Source: Prevotella sp. UBA5387 (GTDB lineage Bacteria; Bacteroidota; Bacteroidia; Bacteroidales; Bacteroidaceae). Taken from it: DNA of 14,439 bases. Shown here in pieces: positions 1 to 6,096 of this stretch; the first letter of the stretch is position 1; the number at the start of each line of letters is the position of its first letter. Under the pieces are notes generated by a model. The model was given only the letters and a program-made list of their open reading frames with translations. It was not told where the DNA came from and did no database searches. Made by a program: the position numbers and the translations under genes. Where the stretch lies: NCBI GenBank assembly GCA_002407775.1, contig DHOP01000109.1, forward strand, positions 1 through 14,439, in the 5' to 3' direction.

Positions 1-475
1 TAAATCTGATATAAGTCAGTTAGTATCGAATGACAAATCGAAGGATTTTTACCCCATAAATAATAGTGAAGAGATGCAAGTATATCATCCGTTCAAATAT
101 AAGACGGCTTAAAGAACGTGCGTAGAAAGTTTATTCAAACGTGAACGAAATTTGGAATTGGAATGAGCAAGTCTTTCAACGACATGACTGTTGGGGTATT
201 TATATTAGTGGATTAATTAAAACGTCTGATTTGCCAGAATTTGGTAGCCAGCAAATTCTTTGTTCAAGACTGTATGCGGGGCATTATTGATAGAGCAGGG
301 TATTTGGAACAAGTGATTAACCTTGTTTTATATAGGTATTACTGATTATTTCAACGCTGTAAGCGTTGTTAATAAACAATTTCATCTATCTATTATGAAG
401 TGAACTGATGGTCACGAAAAACTACTAAGTAAGAAACACAACGCTTACTGCATTAATGAAAATATTCTCAATACC

Positions 476-514
476 AAGGCAGGGCCAATTGCAATGAGCA
501 ATCGACCCTGCCTT
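476..514. repeat. Strong nested hairpin in gene-free DNA
   Basis: A perfect 9-bp stem, AAGGCAGGG (476-484) with CCCTGCCTT (506-514), encloses a small symmetric internal loop (cca/cga, whose middle C and G can pair) and a second 5-bp stem, ATTGC/GCAAT, around the loop AATGA. It is GC-rich for its surroundings. Neither strand shows a T-run after the stem, so it is not a canonical intrinsic terminator. It could be a structured RNA, a REP-like element or the end of a lost mobile element. Confidence 0.6.
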
Positions 515-631
515 ATCAATAGCGCAACACCCATGGCATTGACTAACTATTGTTTACTTGAAAAATATCTGAATGAATGGCGTTACCATACGCAACTCAT
601 TAGAATAAAATACCTTTGTTGCACACACCCG

Positions 632-651
632 ATATGGGATGTAGCCCATAT
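632..651 (-). terminator. Possible terminator of the bamD operon
   Basis: A perfect 7-bp stem ATATGGG/CCCATAT with a 6-nt loop lies about 37 nt downstream of the DUF4293 stop codon on the minus strand. On that strand a further CG/CG pair can form past a bulged T. There is no T-run directly after the stem; a short TTTTATT lies about 20 nt further on. The position fits the end of the operon, but the form is weak. Confidence 0.25.
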
Positions 652-688
652 ACGAGCTAAAGATACTGAATCTTAATTTTGAAGAACC

Positions 689-1138
689 TTAACGGATGCG
701 ATCCGCAGACTTCACCAACTTCTCATCAGCGATAATTCCACGTCTTGCCATCACAAAAAGGATGATGGCTACGAATGGAAGACATGCGGCAAAGCCGAAA
801 TGAAATGTGCCGTTGGTCTGGAAAACACTGAACACTGTAATAGCGTAATAAACGTACCACGCCAATGTGAGCACAATGTTGACCGAACAAAGTTGGGCCT
901 GAATCTTCCTCTTGCGATAAAGAAAGATATCAACAAACGCAAGCACTCCTACAACAACAAGGTCGACAAAGAGCATTGGACGAGCCGTAAAGGCACCATC
1001 ACGGAACAATCCCATGTTGTACCACACGGAGTCTACACCCATCGCCCTTGGTTCAATACGACCAATGGGAAGGCAGAGGCATGCAATAAGTGCAGCCAAT
1101 GCCAATAGCAGATAAATGGTTTGCTTGCGCTGTATCAT
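689..1138 (-). CDS. DUF4293 family integral membrane protein
   Basis: A 149-aa membrane protein of the Bacteroidetes DUF4293 family; its function is unknown. Four hydrophobic segments are visible at about residues 8-26, 55-74, 86-106 and 113-131, with short charged connectors such as RKRK (75-78). The N-terminus MIQRKQTIYLLLA and the C-terminal DEKLVKSADRIR are what I expect of this family, which supports both start and length. It is the last gene of a minus-strand operon, starting 5 nt after the rpoZ stop codon, so co-translation is likely. The bamD-rpoZ-DUF4293 order recurs in Bacteroidales, from memory. It probably sits in the inner membrane; no catalytic residues are evident. Confidence 0.9.
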   Translation of the reverse strand: MIQRKQTIYLLLALAALIACLCLPIGRIEPRAMGVDSVWYNMGLFRDGAFTARPMLFVDLVVVGVLAFVDIFLYRKRKIQAQLCSVNIVLTLAWYVYYAITVFSVFQTNGTFHFGFAACLPFVAIILFVMARRGIIADEKLVKSADRIR

Positions 1139-1143
1139 GCTTA

Positions 1144-1479
1144 TTATTCTGAATCAGATTGGTTCTTGGAGGCATCGCGCCAATAAACCTCACCATCTAC
1201 ATATTCCTGTGTAGCCAGTGATGACGGCTTCGGGAGCTTCTCATAGTAACGACTGATCTCGATTTGCTCACGGTTTTCGAACACCTCTTCGAGCGAATCA
1301 TTGTAGGAAGCAAACTCGGCGAGCTTCTTGCTCAGGTCTTGCTTAATCTCCACAGAGATCTGATTGGCACGTTTGCCCATGATGGCTACACTTTCATAAA
1401 TGTTGCCGGTGTCCTCACAAAGGTCCATGATATCACGTGTCATGGTGTTAACTGGAGCTTTAGACTTTCTATAATCCAT
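1144..1479 (-). CDS. rpoZ: RNA polymerase omega subunit (Rpb6/omega family)
   Basis: A 111-aa homologue of the small omega subunit, which helps assemble and stabilise core RNA polymerase around the beta-prime subunit. The conserved core is at about residues 26-56 (NIYESVAIMGKRANQIS followed by an amphipathic helix), the omega/Rpb6 signature in its Bacteroidetes form. The N-terminus MDYRKSKAPVNT is also characteristic of Bacteroidetes omega proteins, so the ATG at 1479 is probably correct. The C-terminal third is acidic and low in complexity. It lies 59 nt downstream of bamD and 5 nt upstream of the DUF4293 gene and is most simply read from the bamD promoter. The gene looks intact and of normal length. 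Confidence 0.88.
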   Translation of the reverse strand: MDYRKSKAPVNTMTRDIMDLCEDTGNIYESVAIMGKRANQISVEIKQDLSKKLAEFASYNDSLEEVFENREQIEISRYYEKLPKPSSLATQEYVDGEVYWRDASKNQSDSE

Positions 1480-1538
1480 GGTCTATACTTATTTTAATAT
1501 GATTTCAAATGTTAATGTGTAAATGTCGAAGAAAGGAG

Positions 1539-2375
1539 TCATGCGTCCGAAGCAGTCTTCGTAATCTTCTTACATTTCTCTATATAGTTCTCTGCGAGCT
1601 TGCGATCCTTGGAATCGGGATATTCGTTGATGAAGCCGTAGCACTCATCTTCGGCATCCTGAAAACGTTGCATCTTCTTCGACTCCACACTTTGCTGAGC
1701 CAACTCAAACTTGCTCTTCATAACGAGCAGTGCAAATTCCTCGCGCCTATTGCTATAAGGGTAGTCCTTGAGAGCATTCTGAGCAGTGACGATGCAAGCC
1801 TCGTAATTATTGCCTCCACTTGTGCAATTACCAAAATAGGAACCGAGATCATAGTAGAGTTGGGCCGATTTAAGCTCCTTCTCAACTAGTTTGTCTTGCA
1901 GAGTCATCAGCCTTTGCTGTCCTACCTCCTTCATTTTAGCATCGGGATAAAGGTCGAGATACTCCTGGAAGGCAGCAATAGCCGACACCGTTCCGCTTTG
2001 GTCCAGGCGTGGTTCCGGGGTGTCCATGTAAAGACTTTGGCCAGCATAAAACTTAGCCAACTCAGCAAACTGGCCCCTAGGATAGCTACTTACATAGCGC
2101 TTGAAGGTCTCGGACGCTGTAGCATAGTCAGCATCCAAATACTCTGCCATTGCCAACATATACAAACTCTCACCTGCAAACGCCGAACCCTTGGCAGGAA
2201 CGATTATCTCTTGCAGAAGAGAGACGGCACGAGCATACTTGCCAGCGGCAAAGCACTCTTTGGCATACTCGTATTTATACTGGTAATCGGAGGATTTATA
2301 TACCTGGTTGAACTCTTTGGCACAGCTGCTAAGGAGCAACGATACAGTCAGCACAACCCAGACAACTTTCTTCAT
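1539..2375 (-). CDS. bamD: Outer-membrane assembly lipoprotein BamD
   Basis: A 278-aa lipoprotein of the BamD family, the essential periplasm-facing partner of BamA in inserting beta-barrel proteins into the outer membrane. The signal peptide MKKVVWVVLTVSLLLSSC ends in a lipobox (L15-S16-S17-Cys18). The mature part is helical and TPR-like, with repeats around residues 32-60 (YEYAKECFAAGKYARAVSLL), 66-97 (SLYMLAMAEYLDADYATASETF), 106-141 (a longer helix pair ending AIAAFQEYLDLYPD), 170-205 and 213-255 (ending FINEYPDS). YPxG/YPD motifs close several helix pairs, as in this family. The frame is open 17 codons further upstream, but the lipoprotein signal and the promoter box at 2394-2401 favour the ATG at 2375. 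It is the first gene of the bamD-rpoZ-DUF4293 operon, and its product should be needed for the porin encoded downstream. Confidence 0.92.
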   Translation of the reverse strand: MKKVVWVVLTVSLLLSSCAKEFNQVYKSSDYQYKYEYAKECFAAGKYARAVSLLQEIIVPAKGSAFAGESLYMLAMAEYLDADYATASETFKRYVSSYPRGQFAELAKFYAGQSLYMDTPEPRLDQSGTVSAIAAFQEYLDLYPDAKMKEVGQQRLMTLQDKLVEKELKSAQLYYDLGSYFGNCTSGGNNYEACIVTAQNALKDYPYSNRREEFALLVMKSKFELAQQSVESKKMQRFQDAEDECYGFINEYPDSKDRKLAENYIEKCKKITKTASDA

Positions 2376-2393
2376 ATTCAACCTTTTGGAGTG

Positions 2394-2426
2394 CAAAATT
2401 AAGCATAATTCCTTGATTATCTCCAA
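2394..2426 (-). promoter_or_regulatory. Promoter of the bamD-rpoZ-DUF4293 operon
   Basis: On the minus strand, TAATTTTG (2394-2401) matches the Bacteroidetes -7 consensus TAnnTTTG exactly. A TTG at 2424-2426 could serve as the -33 element, but the 22-nt spacer is slightly longer than the usual 19-21. The -7 box ends 18 nt before the bamD ATG, giving a short leader of roughly 10-15 nt. Confidence 0.6.
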
Positions 2427-2554
2427 TTGAACCGTTATTTTTAGTGAAAATAATGCGACTTTATGTGAAAACGAAAGGCTTGCCTTGAAACTGTATCGGG
2501 CATCTCACCCCAAGACACATCAATGGCATTTACCTCTTACAAAGTGAAAATGTA

Positions 2555-2562
2555 TAACTTTG
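2555..2562 (+). promoter_or_regulatory. Perfect -7 box of unknown purpose
   Basis: TAACTTTG matches the consensus TAnnTTTG exactly. The -33 position holds a TTTACC word (2529-2534) rather than TTTG. Transcription from here would begin near 2568, where an ATG starts a 17-codon frame, and would otherwise give uvrB a leader of about 340 nt. It is either an upstream uvrB promoter, the promoter of a decayed small gene, or chance in AT-rich DNA. Confidence 0.35.
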
Positions 2563-2567
2563 TCTAT

Positions 2568-2768
2568 ATGACAAGAAAGATAACGGTTTCTTTAGGCATA
2601 GTAATTAAAACAACAAGCTAGAGAGACAGCGAACAAGGACATTGATAAAAAGCATTACAGATCACCGACAATAATCTTTCGGACCTAACAGATGAAGCAA
2701 CCAATCATTTTGGAAATCTTATCAAAGTTTTCTCATATATCAGTAGTTGCGTCTGCAAACCATCATGA
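2568..2768 (+). pseudogene. Possible remnant of a small gene
   Basis: A single frame starting MTRKITVSLGIVIKTTS is interrupted by a TAG (2619-2621) and by adjacent TGA and TAA codons (near 2643-2648). It then continues protein-like (ITDNNLSDLTDEATNHFGN) to a TGA at 2766-2768. It follows a perfect -7 box, which hints at a former gene of about 66 codons. I do not recognise the family. Chance is a serious alternative at this length and base composition. Confidence 0.18.
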
Positions 2769-2891
2769 CGATCTTACCCCTTTGTGTATTTGCGCCCTCC
2801 CTTTGGAATTCGCCTCTAAAAGCAACTATTAAGAAACACAAAAGAATGCCATATTCTTCATGGAAAAGGAGTATATCATTGGATTAATTAT

Positions 2892-2899
2892 TAATTTTG
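2892..2899 (+). promoter_or_regulatory. uvrB promoter, -7 box almost abutting the ATG
   Basis: TAATTTTG matches the Bacteroidetes -7 consensus and ends only 6 nt before the uvrB ATG (2906). A start site at the usual short distance below the box would fall at or beside the A of the ATG, so the mRNA would be leaderless or nearly so. No TTTG or TTG stands at the normal -33 distance. Confidence 0.45.
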
Positions 2900-2905
2900 C
2901 ATTCT

Positions 2906-4942
2906 ATGGATTTTAAGTTAACATCCCAATACCAACCCACTGGCGACCAACCGCAAGCCATCACCCAGCTGACCGAGGGCATAGAGCGGGGAGATCCCGC
3001 ACAGGTACTCCTTGGCGTGACAGGATCGGGTAAGACATTCACCGTGGCCAATGTAATAGCCAACGTGAACAAGCCCACGTTGGTGCTAAGCCATAACAAG
3101 ACGCTTGCCGCGCAGCTCTATGAGGAGATGAAAGGCTTCTTTCCCAACAATGCGGTTGACTACTATGTATCCTACTATGACTATTATCAGCCTGAGGCCT
3201 ACTTGCCTTCGAGCGACACCTACATAGAGAAAGACCTCGCCATCAACGATGAGATAGACAAGTTGCGTCTTGCCGCGGTAAGCGATTTGCTTTCGGGTCG
3301 GCAAGATGTCATCATCGTTTCGTCGGTCTCCTGTATCTATGGTATGGGGGCTCCGATCGCCATGCAGGAGAATGTCATCAACATTAAGAGCGGCCAAAAG
3401 ATTGACCGCAACGATTTCCTGCGGCGTTTGGTCAGTGCGCTTTATGTTCGAAATGACATCGATCTGCAACGCGGCTTTTTCTCAGTCAAGGGAGATACCG
3501 TGAACATTGCCATGGCCTATAGCGACAATGTGTTGCGCGTGACGTGGTGGGATGACGAGATAGACAGTATCGAGGAGGTGGACCCGATAACCATGCACAC
3601 CATTCAGAAGTTCGAGGAATATCAAATCTACCCGGCCAATCTGTTCGTCACAAGCAAGGAACAGACCGAAGAGGCCATCCGAAAGATACAGGACGACCTG
3701 GTGAAACAGGTCGCCTATTTCGAGGAGGAGCAGGAAGAGATGAAGGCTCAGCGCATCAAGGAGCGTGTGGAATACGACATGGAGATGATCAAGGAGCTTG
3801 GCCACTGCTCGGGAATAGAGAATTATTCTCGCTATTTCGATGGCCGCGAGCCAGGTGAGAGACCTTATTGTCTACTCGATTTCTTCCCGAAGGACTTTCT
3901 AATTGTCATTGACGAGAGCCATGTGAGCGTGCCACAGATCAACGCGATGTATGGTGGCGACCGTGCCCGAAAGAGAAACTTGGTGGAGTATGGATTCCGC
4001 TTGCCGGCTGCTTTCGACAACCGCCCTCTCCGCTTCGAGGAGTTTCACGAGATGATCAATCAGGTTATCTATGTGTCTGCCACGCCAGCCGCCTATGAGT
4101 TACAAGAGGCAGAGGGTGTTGTGGTGGAACAACTCATTCGTCCAACTGGCCTACTAGACCCGGAGATTGATGTACGACCTTCTGAAAATCAGATTGATGA
4201 CTTGCTCGCAGAAATCGTGGAACGTAGCGAGAAGCATGAGCGCGTGTTGGTCACAACGCTCACCAAGCGTATGGCGGAGGAGCTCACCGAATATTTGCTT
4301 AACCATGACGTGCGAGCCAACTATATCCATAGCGACATCGCCACGCTCGACCGCGTGCAGATTATGAACGACCTGCGCGCTGGGGTCTATGATGTATTGG
4401 TTGGCGTCAATCTACTTCGTGAGGGCCTCGATTTACCAGAAGTGTCGCTCGTAGCTATCCTCGACGCTGACAAGGAAGGGTTCCTTCGGAGCCATCGAAG
4501 CCTCACACAGACCGCTGGTCGTGCCGCGCGCAACATCAACGGCAAGGTCATCATGTATGCGGACAAAATCACAGAGAGCATGCAGAAGACAATTGATGAA
4601 ACCAGTCGCCGCCGCATGATTCAGATGAAATACAACGAGGACAACAACATCACTCCCCAACAGATTGTGAAGGGCATCAAGTCGGCCTTGCATGGAAGCA
4701 GTGAAGGCGAGCGAGAGTCGGCCTCAACAAAGGATCGTGCCTATGTCTATCTGGAACCGGAGAGTGCCACCTTTGCTGCTGATCCGATCATCATGCACAT
4801 GTCACGGGCTGAGTTGGAGAAGAGCATCGAAAACACTAAGCAACTCATGGAACAGGCTGCCAAGGAGCTCGACTTTATTCAGGCAGCACAATATCGCGAT
4901 GAGATGCTGAGGTTACAGGGACAATTGGAGCAGAAAGTCTGA
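2906..4942 (+). CDS. uvrB: Excinuclease ABC subunit B
   Basis: A 678-aa UvrB, the DNA damage-verifying helicase-like subunit of nucleotide excision repair. It receives the lesion from UvrA and recruits UvrC for incision. Visible elements in order: the conserved N-terminus (FKLTSQYQPTGDQPQAI), Walker A GVTGSGKT (37-44), the aromatic beta-hairpin region that threads the DNA strand (about 86-110, with SYYDYYQPEAYLP), the DESH Walker B box (336-339), the motif VI region QTAGRAARN (535-543), and a C-terminal UVR domain (about 635-670) that contacts UvrC. Length and motifs are those of a full, functional protein. An in-frame TTG at 2897 exists, but it lies inside the promoter box and the family N-terminus begins at the ATG at 2906. 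It is transcribed divergently from bamD, and no uvrA or uvrC lies in the window. Confidence 0.98.
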   Translation: MDFKLTSQYQPTGDQPQAITQLTEGIERGDPAQVLLGVTGSGKTFTVANVIANVNKPTLVLSHNKTLAAQLYEEMKGFFPNNAVDYYVSYYDYYQPEAYLPSSDTYIEKDLAINDEIDKLRLAAVSDLLSGRQDVIIVSSVSCIYGMGAPIAMQENVINIKSGQKIDRNDFLRRLVSALYVRNDIDLQRGFFSVKGDTVNIAMAYSDNVLRVTWWDDEIDSIEEVDPITMHTIQKFEEYQIYPANLFVTSKEQTEEAIRKIQDDLVKQVAYFEEEQEEMKAQRIKERVEYDMEMIKELGHCSGIENYSRYFDGREPGERPYCLLDFFPKDFLIVIDESHVSVPQINAMYGGDRARKRNLVEYGFRLPAAFDNRPLRFEEFHEMINQVIYVSATPAAYELQEAEGVVVEQLIRPTGLLDPEIDVRPSENQIDDLLAEIVERSEKHERVLVTTLTKRMAEELTEYLLNHDVRANYIHSDIATLDRVQIMNDLRAGVYDVLVGVNLLREGLDLPEVSLVAILDADKEGFLRSHRSLTQTAGRAARNINGKVIMYADKITESMQKTIDETSRRRMIQMKYNEDNNITPQQIVKGIKSALHGSSEGERESASTKDRAYVYLEPESATFAADPIIMHMSRAELEKSIENTKQLMEQAAKELDFIQAAQYRDEMLRLQGQLEQKV

Positions 4943-5120
4943 ACTTGTTTTACTCGATGCCTCACTTTTAAAGTCAAAGATTCGGCATTAGATTGGTGGA
5001 TCATATCTTTATTCTAATGGTCGGCAGATAGATTTATCCCAAACTCACATTCCCGTACTTCACTTTCTAGATTACTCGGAAAAAAGGTTAAAAACTTTAC
5101 CATAGCCCTCCGAACCAACA

Positions 5121-5136
5121 TAATTTCGTAATTTTG
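5121..5136 (+). promoter_or_regulatory. Tandem -7 boxes before the DUF4468-porin operon
   Basis: Two -7-like octamers stand back to back: TAATTTCG (5121-5128, one mismatch) and TAATTTTG (5129-5136, perfect). The second ends 24 nt before the DUF4468 ATG at 5161. A TTTACC word (5096-5101) lies near the -33 distance of the first; no clear TTTG is present. The leader would be about 15-25 nt. Confidence 0.5.
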
Positions 5137-5160
5137 CCTAAAATGTATAAATCGAAAGTC

Positions 5161-5838
5161 ATGAAACATCTGATTATCGCAATCTTGGCTTGCCTCCCAC
5201 TCATGGGCATGGCACAAAACACATGGGAACTTCCCAAGGAAGAAAACAAGCAGGCAGAACCCAAGAAGAAAGCGCTTTTCGAAAAAAACAAGAAAAACGA
5301 GGACCCAAAATACTTGGAGGGTGCTGTGCCGGTAGTTGATGGAAAAGTGGTCTTTACACTCGACCGCAATGTGCCAGGCATGAGTGCCGACGAGATTTAC
5401 AACAAGCTCTACGTGCTGTTGGACAGCATGACCAAAGCAGAAAACCAGTCGGAGATGAGCCGCATCGCAGTAGTAAACAAGGCTGAACATACCATTGCCG
5501 CTCGCTTCAGGGAGTGGCTGGTGTTCCAAAACACGTTTTTGGCTCTGGATCGTACCGTCTTCAACTACGTCATCATTGCCAATGCCACTGATGGACATGT
5601 CAAGGTCACGATGGAACGACTTAACTATCAGTACGAGATGAGTCGCACCGAAAGCGGTGGTGGCTTGGAAGTAAAGGCCGAAGAGTGGATCACCGACGAC
5701 AACGCTCTGAACAAAAAGAAGACTAAACTCACCAAGGGGAGTGCCAATTTCCGTCGCAAGACCATCGACCGGAAGGACTACATTTTCCATGAAGTCTGCT
5801 CTACATTGGGCATCCCTTATAACAACGGCAGCAAGTAA
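5161..5838 (+). CDS. Secreted DUF4468 domain protein
   Basis: A 225-aa exported protein of unknown function. A type I signal peptide is clear (MKHLIIAILACLPLMGMA, cleavage after Ala18), followed by a Lys/Glu-rich stretch (about 22-50, EEN, KKKALFEKNKKNED). The DUF4468 fold, a TBP-like domain common in Bacteroidetes envelope proteins, spans about residues 60-155 (GKVVFTLDRNVPGMSADEIY to VKVTMERLNYQYE). The tail is polar. Frames open upstream at TTG 5134 and ATG 5143, but the first overlaps the promoter box and the second would spoil the signal peptide, so ATG 5161 is chosen. It heads a plus-strand operon with a small membrane protein (36-nt gap) and a porin, which suggests a role in the periplasm or at the outer membrane. 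Confidence 0.82.
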   Translation: MKHLIIAILACLPLMGMAQNTWELPKEENKQAEPKKKALFEKNKKNEDPKYLEGAVPVVDGKVVFTLDRNVPGMSADEIYNKLYVLLDSMTKAENQSEMSRIAVVNKAEHTIAARFREWLVFQNTFLALDRTVFNYVIIANATDGHVKVTMERLNYQYEMSRTESGGGLEVKAEEWITDDNALNKKKTKLTKGSANFRRKTIDRKDYIFHEVCSTLGIPYNNGSK

Positions 5839-5874
5839 AAGCAATTATCTTCCCATAGGAAACAAAGACTTGAA

Positions 5875-6096
5875 ATGGATAACGACAATCAATATATTCC
5901 CCATAGGCATCGCAATGACGACGCGCCAAAGGACAAAAAGATCCGCCTGCGCAACTGGCTCAACATCATCTTTATGGTTGGAGCCATCATTGGCGTATTG
6001 GTCTACGTCTTATGCAACCACGACATTGGCATCATCATTGTCCTGGCAGCCATGATCTTCAAGATTATGGAGGTATCCTTACGTTTCTTGCAATAA
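5875..6096 (+). CDS. Small two-helix membrane protein of porin operon
   Basis: A 73-aa protein with a polar, His/Asp/Lys-rich N-terminal part (residues 1-27) and two hydrophobic segments (about 28-46, WLNIIFMVGAIIGVLVYVL, and 51-67, IGIIIVLAAMIFKIMEV) joined by a tight CNHD turn. This predicts an inner-membrane hairpin. The stop codon TAA is followed at once by the porin ATG (TAAATG, no intervening base), so translation of the two is probably coupled. I know no function for it. Small proteins of this shape occur beside Porin_10 genes in Bacteroidales, as far as I recall, so a conserved partnership is likely but unproven. Confidence 0.75.
   Translation: MDNDNQYIPHRHRNDDAPKDKKIRLRNWLNIIFMVGAIIGVLVYVLCNHDIGIIIVLAAMIFKIMEVSLRFLQ

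Larger units (their letters stand above)
1..688. other. Gene-poor stretch with hairpin and frame scraps
   Basis: I see no convincing gene here. One plus-strand frame (30-290) reads protein-like in its last part (from GTG at 141 to the stop at 288-290, containing WNWNEQVFQRHDCWG) but is broken by stops at 57-59 and 123-125, so it could be a decayed gene or chance. A 60-codon open frame at 494-676 resembles no family I know and starts inside the hairpin at 476-514. No tRNA or rRNA signature is visible. Confidence 0.5.
2402..2891. other. Divergent intergenic region, bamD to uvrB
   Basis: About 0.5 kb without an intact gene separates two divergent genes. It contains a perfect internal -7 box (2555-2562) followed by a broken short reading frame (2568-2768). 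I see no strong hairpin. Spurious ATGs occur but none leads a long frame. Confidence 0.5.

Noticed and set aside
494..676. Plus-strand open frame of 60 codons
   Set aside because: Starts inside the 476-514 hairpin, has unusual composition and no family resemblance; more likely chance.
1509..1889. Plus-strand open frame of 126 codons
   Set aside because: Hydrophobic but antisense to the 3' part of bamD; no promoter box or family match.
1896..2402. Plus-strand open frame of 168 codons over bamD
   Set aside because: Antisense shadow of a well-supported gene; the translation shows no domain.
2897..2905. TTG as an alternative uvrB start
   Set aside because: The TTG is part of the -7 box, and the conserved UvrB N-terminus begins at the ATG at 2906.
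4986..5019. CATTAGA/TCTAATG inverted repeat after uvrB
   Set aside because: Seven pairs with a 20-nt AT-rich loop and no T-run; too weak to call the uvrB terminator.
5014..5844. Minus-strand open frame of 276 codons
   Set aside because: It lies antisense over the whole DUF4468 gene, has no recognisable domain and owes its length to codon bias on the opposite strand. The plus-strand gene has a signal peptide, domain and promoter.
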